From Liolophura sinensis (taxonomy: Eukaryota > Mollusca > Polyplacophora > Chitonida > Chitonidae): DNA of 64,000 nucleotides. The notes under the pieces are model-generated. The model had not been told where the DNA came from and searched no databases. It was given only the letters and a program-made list of their open reading frames with translations. Location: assembly GCF_032854445.1 (NCBI RefSeq), contig NC_088305.1:11269717-11333716 (forward strand), in the 5' to 3' direction. Position numbers and translations under genes: made by a program. This document shows positions 35,019-45,600 of the stretch, piece after piece (the stretch's first letter is position 1; each line of letters starts with the position of its first letter).

Positions 35019-35503
35019 ATTATATGTCAGATGAAATCCTAGTAAGCACTGTCCATAAAGACAGTTCAATTTTTTTCTTAGAATTTTTTTTCGACATGGT
35101 AAAATGCATTTGAAACTTAGGATCCTTCAGTGGCCTTTCCTAACCTCGTTGGGACCAGTGATGTCATATCGGGTTTCTTAACATACAGACTGCTGGAATT
35201 CACCTTTCAAAATGCGTACGTACATGGGTTGATGAATGAATTTTCGGAACGAACTTTGAAATGAACTATTTCAAGTCATAAATATGCCTGTGACGTCAGT
35301 GATACCCTTTGGGTCATTACAGACTGCCTGATCTTTTTATCTGATCTTTTTTGCCTGATATAGTGTTTTTAAACCATTTTACTCGGTTGGAAAAATACTA
35401 CAAAAATAAATTGAACTACATTACATTACATTACTACATTGAACAGCGTTTAATGATCTTTAATCTGATGTAAAATTCATTTTAGTATTTCATTTGCTTT
35501 TAA
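34992..35503. mobile_element. TTAA-flanked TIR element (family T), long form
   Basis: Left end TTAAAGGCAAAGAAAACGCT, right end (other strand) TTAAAAGCAAATGAAATAC. Shares ACCATTTTACTCGGTTGGAA and the right end with the shorter element at 47841-48174. TTAA flanks suggest a piggyBac-type non-autonomous element, which is inference. Confidence 0.6.
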
Positions 35504-35800
35504 AAATTTTAAGGACGCACAAAATGACATACAATCTTAGTTCGTGCATATGCATACTGTGTTTCACCAAAGAATTCATCCAATACGGTGGATATTTACA
35601 GGCACAAAAAATCATAAAACTAGAAAATTTGGGGTGCTGGAATTTATCTTTTTCCAGCAGGGTATCGTCCTACATGTACAATCTATATAACCTTCAAAAC
35701 ACTTTTACACATTCAACACAATTCTCAGCATCATAAAAAAAATGAGTGACAGACACAGACAAAATTTTAGATCAAATACAGTATATATGTTCAAAAGACT

Positions 35801-36043
35801 GGAGCCAGTTGTTCAAAACTGTATTAACTAATGCTAGTATTAAGCCGTATTTTATTCTTACAATTTTAGCTAAATTCAGCAGCCATTGCAGCTGTCCAAA
35901 GTCAGAGCATATCACAGCAGAAGATATAGTTCATATTTAAAATACTGTTATGCAATTATTTTGGGGCCAAGTACAAAATTGAGGACTCGGCTTAAAGTTA
36001 AACCTGGTAATAAGTCTTAAAACAGTTTTGAACAACTAGACCT
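35801..36043. mobile_element. TIR element family G, 243 bp
   Basis: AGTTGTTCAAAACTGT near the left end and its exact inverted complement ACAGTTTTGAACAACT near the right end. The next bases (ATTAACTAA / TTATTACC) also partly pair. No coding capacity. Confidence 0.7.
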
Positions 36044-36117
36044 GAAGCTGACTTTCATTTATTTGTAATTTGAAACGTTTGCAGCAATGAGAAATAGGTT
36101 AAGAATAATATTACCCT

Positions 36118-36345
36118 CAATGACCTAAAATTTCATCCATGACAAAGTTGCCCATTTTTCCAGATTCTGAGAGTTCTATTTATTTTAGAAAGGCGCTTTT
36201 CAGAGGTGTCTGGAATGGAGGGTGATATCCTACTGGGAAAATGTAAATTTTAGCACCAGAGGTAGTATCCCATCTCATTATTTGCCTCCAAAAACGCTCT
36301 TTCCTGGACATACTTTTAGGTCATTTAGGGTATTTCAAATAAATC
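36118..36345. repeat. Dispersed repeat related to 16985-17215
   Basis: Shares TGACCTAAAATTTCA(C/T)CCATGAC and GTAAATTTTAGCACCA-type motifs with the repeat in PTTG1IP intron 4. The end ATACTTTTAGGTCATTTAGG is partly the inverse of the start, so it may be another TIR family. Confidence 0.4.
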
Positions 36346-36627
36346 TCATAATAATTTGTTCATTCATTCAGGTAAATACGAGGGATAACAGTAAATGTAC
36401 TAAACACTAGTCCTCTACAATATTATACTGATGTTTTTTTTTTGTTTTTTTTTTATACAAGTACAACCTGAAAATCAAGAATTGAGCACTTGCTTAAGAT
36501 GGAATCCAAGTATGGAATTGTACAAATGGTCAATAAGCAGATCAGAAAGGAATGCAAGCTTGCAATTCAAAAAAAAAAAAAAATGATGGAAAGTTAAAAC
36601 CTGAAAAATAAAAAAAATGTGTAATAT

Positions 36628-39600
36628 TTATTTGAGTACTTGTAAAATCTGATAAACGTTGTTCTTGAAAACTCTCCTAAAATGTGGCTTTGGGTCCTTT
36701 TTTAACTGGACGCAGGTAGGCGTGCCTCCTCTGTTAACCTTGTCCTCTATGTCCCAGATCTCAGGCATGCCACACCCTGGTCTGAAAAACAAAACACACT
36801 TAAGTCATTTATGTATTTAACCCTTGTAATGTCAATATATTTAAAAAAAATTAACACAACATGAAAAACAAAGCTTGGCTTACACGAGAGCTTAAGATGC
36901 GACTTAACTCAACTGGTTGTTTGCAGTTGGTTACAGCTGCAAAATGTAACCTTTATCGGAGTTAAATACTTCATTCTTTTACAGTTACAAATATTCCTGA
37001 TCTCCTTACTCCAAAACTGTCTGCACACGCTAAAATATAAACCGAACGAAGACTACTTAAAACTTTTTCTTTTTTGGGTGAAATGAAGTCTTTTTCTCAC
37101 GCAGCTTAATGAACTGAGGCCCGTTTCACAAAGCGCACGCAGCGCTGCAACCACGTAACTTCTATGGTAACCAGTACTGTAGGTATAACGTCGCCATGGT
37201 AACTACGTGCATGCAGCCCTGCATGCAGTTTGTGAAACAAGACCCTAACCTGGTTTTCCGTAAGCACCACGAATCCTCCAGAATAGCATAGTCCACTTGT
37301 AAGTCTATAAGGTTCTGCTTCACTTCCTCTACAGGCTTACGGCTGTACATAGAGTACACCTTCTTTGTTCTCTCTCTGTAAAATAAAACAGCTTCATGTT
37401 ATACGGTCCATTAAATTCAGACATTTCATGCTAGCCTCCCTTTGCGCAATCTTCAAAACTGAAGGAAGAAATGGTGTGAAATAGTTGCTTTAATGGAAGA
37501 AAATTTAAAAAAATAATATAAAAAATAGATACCCATTACAACTTTAGGCTGGTTGAAATCATATTTTTCATACTGTGGCAAAACAAACATTAACTCATAG
37601 AAACTTACCGGAGTCCGGCGTCTTCGTAATGTGGGTGGTTTACGATTGGTCGATTGGTTGACAGTTTGATGGTTGCCATGGTTGGCATGGGGCCAGCAAA
37701 TACAGCATCTGTGACACAAACATGATCTGTACAGCTTTGTTTTTTAATACAGATTTTCCTGATTTCTCCAATCGTTGCTTAAAAGTGTTCCTAGTTGGTA
37801 AACATACATTATGCAGCGTTCTATATTCATGTATGAGTATTGTCATACCTTTGTCATGAAAAGAACAGCAAAATCAGCAAAATTTTGTTGACTCAAATGA
37901 AATGGAATTTTCACTGTTGAACATTCTAACATACAACGCCTTGCTTCGCCTTCGACCTAAAATATAAACTCTTCCACATCGATTTGAAGTAAAACTACCG
38001 TTAGACTACCCTGACGCGAACATTATTCCTTAATTAGACACTGTTTGTTTTGCATTGCAACACTGATGTCTTCTTTAACACAGGATGACTCGCTTGTTGG
38101 AGCTCAGTTAAATGTCTTGCTTGTGCCAGCAGTTTCGCAGACACTGCCTATCACCCAAAAGATGGTATGTAAACATTTACTTTCACAGGCATATAAAAGC
38201 CTTAAAACGATATTTGTGATTTCTGATTAAAAAAATTAATCAAACTTTACAAAAAACTATTAAGTGGCCCTACAACGTGGTAGGATGAATCTATCTGAAT
38301 CAAGCCACTTGAAAAATGCTAAACTTTAGGTGCATACAGTATTGACTCATTTATTTGATTAGTGTTTTACGCAGTATCGTAAAATCTAAGTCTAATATTT
38401 CACTTAGACGACGGCGACCAGCATTATAGCGGAAGGAAACCCACACCATCTGCAGGTTGCTGGCAGAACTTGCCGCCAGAGAGGAAGCCTGCAAGAAGTG
38501 GACTTATCTCACAGTCTCCTGGGTCACTGTGCTGCACTAGCATGCTAAACCACTATGACAGATACAATATTGTATTTATTTATTTATTTATTTGATTGGT
38601 GTTTTACGCCGTACTCAAGAATATTTCACTTATACGACGGCGGCCAGCATTATGGTGGATTGAAACCGGGCACAGCCCGGGGGAAACCCATCACCATCCG
38701 CAGGCTGCTGGCAGACCTTCCCACTTACTGCCGGAGAGGAAGTCAGCATGAGCTGGACTTGAACTCACAGCGATACAATATTGTAAATGTTATCCGTGTG
38801 GGTAAGAGGCAGTTTTGAGATAAGAGTACTCACTCTGCGGGGTGTTGGCTTTCACCCACTCCACCATCTCCTCCATGGGGTAGTTACTGAACTCTCCCAA
38901 GATGCCCCACTGGTAACTCAGGTGGTTCACCCCCTGCACAGACATTCCCGCCAGGATCAGAGACACTAGGGCAAAGTGTCGTTCTCGTCCCCCTACCCAG
39001 CCAAACACCTGAGGGCGCAAACACACAAGTTTGATTTATTTATTTATTTGATTGGTGTTTTACGCAGTACTCAAGAGTATTTCAACATTTCCATATATAC
39101 TCAAGAATATACAACAGCGCCCAGCATTATGGTTGGAGGAAACCCATGACCATCCGCAGGTTGCTGGCAGACCAAACAAACAAGTAAAAACTGGTATAAA
39201 TGCATAGGATTTATTTATCTGAGTGATGTTTTTATGCAGAACTCAATATTTCACTATTTGATGATGACCAGCATTATGGTAACATGAAATCTGGCAGAGC
39301 CCCGAAGGGAACCTATGATCATTCACAGGTTGCTCGAAGGCCTTCCCATGTACGACTGGAGAGGAAGCCAGCATGAGCTAGGCTTGAACTCACAGTGACT
39401 GCTTTGATGAGAGGCTCCTGGGTCATTACACTGCACTACCAAAGTACAGATTTGACTGATGACTGATAAAAGTTAATCTAAGGTTGAACAAAGTGAATCT
39501 GCACACAATATTTTAACAAAATCAGACAAGTGTAATTCTTCAACATTTCCACTTGTTTGCAAGGCGTTTATGCAATTATATTCTGAGGGTATTATTTTGT

Positions 39601-42600
39601 GTGGAATCTTTTGTGTGCAACCTTTTGTGAAACCCTGAAATTGGCCAATTCCACCAATATAGTTCTATCTCCAAAATCAAATTTATTTACCTGATTGGTG
39701 TTTCATACCATATTTAAGAATCTTTCACATTTGACAGCAGCAAGCATTATGGCAGGAGGAAACTGAGCAGAGCCCAGGGTAAACCCATAACGATGTGCGG
39801 GATGCTGCCAGACACTAAATCAAACTGAAAATGTGCATTAATTGTTGAGAAAGCTGCTCTTTCATATACCAGGTTATGATGGAATAAACTTGACACACCA
39901 GTTTTTGCAGTAATAACTTGGGACATTGGTTGAAATCGTCAGATAATACACAGGATCTAACAAGTGCTACAAGGCAGGATATGTACATGCCATATGCAGG
40001 ATCTTAAGGATACTTTACAATGTCGACAGTTAAACTTTCCCTTTTGTTGTAACGCTGGCAAATTTTGACTGAGAGATGGACAGATAAAAAAATTCTCTTT
40101 TGCTGTAGCCAGGGATGCAAAAAATAGATTTGCTAGCAAGGTCACGAAAGAGATTGACTGTAGGAGACACAAATGCAAGACTTCATGAAGTGCTTAAATA
40201 TTTACTTAACATGGATTCTATTAAACAAAAGAGAACAAAGTCAGGAATTTTGTTATTTGCAATAATTAATATGCACATAATATTTGATTTATTTGATATG
40301 TGTTTCACGCCATACTCAAGAATATTTCACTCTTATGACAGCGGCCAACATTACGGTAGGAGGAATCTGGGGGAAACCCATGACGATCCGCAGGTTGCTG
40401 TCAGACTTTCCCGCTTACGGCCGGAGAGGAAGCCAGCATGAGCTGGACTCACAGCAACTCACAGCAACCACATTGGTGAGAGACTCCTGGGTCATTACGC
40501 TGCTCTAACTTTCTAACCAACTGAGCTACGCACACAGAACATCAACTATGAAAATCCCACTTGTGTTATTGTACTTCACATGTATGGAAAACCTGAGCTC
40601 AATACATACATCATTACATCAAGACACCACCCTTGAAATTTACCTTAACATTACTTTAGCTCTTACAGGGTACCAATGCTCGGCGTAATGACACAAAGTA
40701 CAGGTGAGCTAAATATACAGAGGAAATCTTCTTACTTGTGGAGAGGCGAGGAGAGATGTGATCAAAGTCAGCTGAGGTGTCCAGAACAGCTTAAGTCTCA
40801 TAATGATCAGAGCCATGGCCGTGAAGGCTACAGTCATCAGCAGATGGTAGACAACCTGTGACAACATCCATGCATCGTTTAACTCAGGTATTATGAATTC
40901 CAACACGTACTGCAAGATTTGTTCATTTTATTGATTTGACTGGTGTTGTATATCTCACTCAAGAATATTTCACTTACTGTAACTCAACCTTTTCGTACTT
41001 TTGCAAGGTGTTTATTCAAGCATATTCTGAAGGCAATATTCTGTGTAGACTGATAAAAAATTAAAAGTTAAAGTTAAAAAAAGTTAAAAGTTAAAAATTA
41101 AAATGTCCGCAACAGGGTCTGGGTCACGTCAGAGGAAACAGCTATTTCTTGGGCTATAGAAATAACTCACTCCTCATTGATTAAACCTGATAACTTGGCA
41201 GCACCTTCAATGTTCTCAATATACATGACTTTGCTTACTTTGAACTGCGATATCTCTGTAAAGCAAAATATCACAAAAATAGAAAGGGATGTTTTTTTAA
41301 ACGTAATGTTGGCATATATATATGGTATGGTGTTGTCTTTTCTTTTAAAACTGATTCTTACCTCAGCATACTGTCTTGAATGATTTCTGGAAAGAATGAA
41401 GGGAAATTTTATAGACAACCGCGTAGTGCAGAAATTAATCCAGGTAAAAACAGGTGTAAATCTATGGAACACTGCTGTGACCAATATGACAAAGTAATGT
41501 TGTCTTGTATGACAGATCACATACATATGTGCAAATTGTGTTTTCTAGGACATATTTTGTGGTAATAATACAACATTCTGTAATATAGTATGTGTTACAG
41601 GGATACAGAACTGTCACTGATTGGCTGTTGTGTGAGATGGACAAGAGCACTATCAACCAATTAGGAGGGATTTCTTCATATTTAATGCACACGATGTAAA
41701 CAAATGTGAAAGAGATCCTTCACAGAAATACTCGGTTACCCTCGAAAACACCATTCTGGTTGGAAATTTGGTCGAAGGAACTAGGCAGAATTGTTCAGAC
41801 AGTTTCACCTTGCCTACGAAACAAGTTGGCGACTACGTGGGCAGTTCGTGCTTCTGGCCTGCTGGCAGCGAGTAGCATGTGGCTGCTGTTCTACCACAAC
41901 GACATTGAGAACATGCCTAGACAGACGATGCCAAGGTTAATAAATTGTTAGCCGGCATCTTAGTATCCTTTTCACTGGCCTGTTCCTCGTTTGCCATCTT
42001 TGCTAAACTTCTCCAGGTGAAGGTCACAAAAATTGATCCAGCAGATAACTTTCAAGTTCACGAGTGATAATTGCGAGTTATGAGGTTCAAAGAACAGGAT
42101 TCACATATCGTAAAAATACGACTCCTTGGTGTGCAGCATACATGCTCCAAGTATATTCATGAATATTCATGAATCCTAGTTTCATCACATTACTGTCATG
42201 CATATCTCAGGAAAGCCAGCCTGAGCTGGAGTTGAATTCATAGCCATCTCATTGGAGCTAGACCCCAAAGTCATTGTGCTACTTATATTTAATCCTATGG
42301 TATGCACCACAATTTATTAATTTGATATAGAGAAATAAGGACACAGAAATTCTCTAGTATTTATTTATTTACTGGGTCACTATGCTGCACTAGCATGCTA
42401 AACCACTACGACAGATACAATATTGTATTTATTTATTTATTTATTTGATTGGTGTTTTACACCGTACTCAAGAATATTTCACTTATACGACGGTGGCCAG
42501 CATTATGGTGGGAGGAAACCGGGAAGAGCCCGGGGGGAACCCACAACCATCCGTAGGTTGCTGGCAGACCGAAATTCTCTAGTACAGTTTCATCAAGAGA

Positions 42601-45600
42601 AAAGTGTATGGATTTTGAATTATCTCACAAGGAGTAATCTGGACAGTCCCCAGATCCATTGAGTTTGACAGTCTCAGTTTCCTCCCCTTGCTTCATAAGC
42701 CTGTATTCCTGCAGGAGGACCTAAACAAAATGCAGAAGGAAAATATGTCAGCTAAAATACTGATTTCAGATGCTGGTAGATGCACTGAAATACAATTGGG
42801 ACATTTCTAAAAGTTTAAACAGGTCTAGGTTTACAAAAAGTAAACTAAAAATTCTAAATTCTACTTTCCCAAATTTCCCATTTTAAGAAATTTGCTTATT
42901 TTCAACAAAAACAAGCATGATTTTGAAAAGAAGCATGCTGGCTTCTTTTATCAAACAAATATTATCTTCGTTAATGCAAAAGGTTTTCCACTGAACGTGT
43001 GCTTACCTTCACCATAACAGTCAGAACAACCACAACAGCAGCAGGCAGAAGCAGGGTTGTGGTGAGCTTTACCAGGGTCTGAAAACACACAATCATTAAC
43101 TCTCTTATCTACCTGTAAGTACTTCCTGATGTATACAAAATATTACTTACTGCCGCATCAAAACAACTGCTGCTGAATTGACAGATCCATATAATACATC
43201 TCATAATTTTTACTTACAGTTGTATACATGTATTTGGTGTATTTTTACTGACAGATCTGTCTATTACTGCTGGATACATGTATTACATGTATATTGACTG
43301 ACAGATTTGCCTATTACTTACTGCTGGATACATGTATTACATGTATATTGACTGACAGATTTGCCTATTACTTACTGCTGGATACATGTATTACATGTAT
43401 ATTGACTGACAGATTTGCCTATTACTTACTGCTGGATACATGTATTACATGTATATTGACTGACAGATTTGCCTATTACTTACTGCTGGATTTTTACTGA
43501 TGGATCAGCTGTTACTCACCGAAGGATCCAGGTATTACGTACTAAAGGATCTGTGTGTCACTTACTTAAGGATCCATAAATTACTTACTGAAGGATCAGT
43601 GTATTACTTACTGAAGGATCTGTGTGTCACTTAATGAAGGATCCATAAATTACTTACTGAAGGATCCGTGTATTACTTACGGACGGATTTGTGCATCACT
43701 TGCTGAAGGATATGTGTATTACCTTAATATTGAAGGATATGTGTATTACTTATTGAAGCATCCATGATCCACGTATTACCTACTGATGGATCCATGTGTT
43801 ACTGACTGAAGGATCCACATTTACTCCATGACAGATCCGCGAGTTACTTACTGAGGGATCCGTGTATTACTTACTGAAGGATCCATGAAGTCAAACTCAG
43901 CAGCACAGGTGTACAGCATGGTGTGGAAATTCTGGAAGTTACTAAACTTGCTGCGGAAAATGTCAGAAATATGAGCCTGTTTGGGAGACAAAAACACCCA
44001 AAATAAAAATGAGGCAGGGCAGAAATACACTAGCACAGGGTAACACATGGATCACAACTTCTATTTGTTCAGTAAACTCACGGAATGCCATTGGAAGAAG
44101 TCAGATATACACTGCATAAAGGTCTTCAGCAGTCAGAATAATTCACAAACAAATTGCCCAGCTGCACCAAGAACTAGTCCTAAAATCAATAATGAAAACA
44201 AAAGTTTGACTGAAATTTTGGGAGGGAGGGATCGTTCTCAAAATATTAAAACAGTTATGATGATTAAGTTATAGGGGGCATTTTTCTTTTTTTTCCATAA
44301 AATCCTTTTGAATACTATTCTCAAATCAGTAACGTGTCTTTAAGTTATTTATTTATTTGGTTGGTGTTTTACGCTGTACTCAAGAATATTTCATTCATAC
44401 GACAGCGGCTAACATTATGGTGGGAGGAAACCGGGCAGAGTCCAGGGGAAACCCACGACCATCCGCAGGTTGCTGGAAGACCTTCCCACTTACAGCTGGA
44501 GAGGAAGCCAGCATGAGCTGGACTTGAACTCACAGCGACCACATTGGTGACAGACTCCTGGGTCATTACGCTGGGCTAGCGCGCTGACCAACTGAGCCAC
44601 AGAGGCCCCTGTTAATTTTAATAGAAAGTCTTTTGTCGGAGTGATACCAAATTGTTATTATAATACAACATTCTGTCATATTCAATATAATATCATCTTA
44701 GTCTGATGGAATGTTTATGTTGAATTAATATAATATGTGTGTCTTTATTTAATCCACATTATAATCCTTCATGCTTTTTATACATGTACATTTACATATA
44801 GACAGTTTGAATAGATGACCATTCTTACCTCCATATCTGGAGAGGTGTACTTACATCATCAGCCACACCAAGGAGCCTGGAGAGAGAGAATTTGAGACCC
44901 AGTGTTCCACCGACCAATAGAACTCCCTGAACAACCTGTGAGACAAATAAAAAACTTGATGTTATGGTTTTTCTTGAATATTTTATTTACTTGTGCTTTA
45001 TGATGCTTTTACAAGCTTTTTCATTTTCATGATCGTGGTGAAGTTTGTTGGGATTACTGGTTGAATGAAAAAAATCACCACATGTGATGGTTGAAACCAA
45101 GTGAACTATGGGGTGTAGAGAAACAATCTGCACAGTTTTATGAAGTCTGCACCTTTAGAGACATGCACAAATCATTTTGGGTGCCATTTTCATAATAACT
45201 GTCCGCATAAATTCCACTGAAAAAAGTGCTTTAGTGGTTGAAAAGGTTGAAGATTTACAGTATATGTACATGACATACACAGCCCGGAAATTGGCAGGAT
45301 TTTTTTGTTATCTTTATGCGAGTCTCATGTTTCTTCACACAAAAATCAGAATTAACCTTCACACGAGATACTAAAGGCATGAAATTACACATACAAGCAT
45401 GTTAATGTTGACCACTGATTTCTTCACTACTTATCTCAGATTTAGATTTACAAATCTTGAAATAATCCAGAAGACATGTTTGTAGCTTACCCAAATGATG
45501 AGACGGAAGCCTGCTCTGTGTATGACTGGCTCCAGCAGAACAATGGCCTGTAAACAAACACAGGGCAGTTGTCACTGCATTTCTATCTAAGCAGATATGT

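Larger units (their letters stand above)
31740..36627 (-). other. DPY19L1: Probable 3' UTR/downstream region of the DPY19L1-like gene
   Basis: AT-rich with no further DPY19 exon after the stop at 36628-36630. A minus-strand AATAAA (TTTATT at 31764-31769) could end a long transcript; other hexamers occur, including one overlapping the stop codon. The stretch contains a family B element, a TTAA-flanked element and a family G element, so part of it may be intergenic. Confidence 0.4.

Noticed and set aside
37162..37359. 65-codon minus-strand frame as an independent gene
   Set aside because: It is DPY19L1 exon 21 read through its donor into the adjoining MITE.
41167..41526. 119-codon minus-strand frame as a gene
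   Set aside because: It runs through the real 25-nt DPY19L1 exon 17 and its introns; no domain is seen outside that exon.
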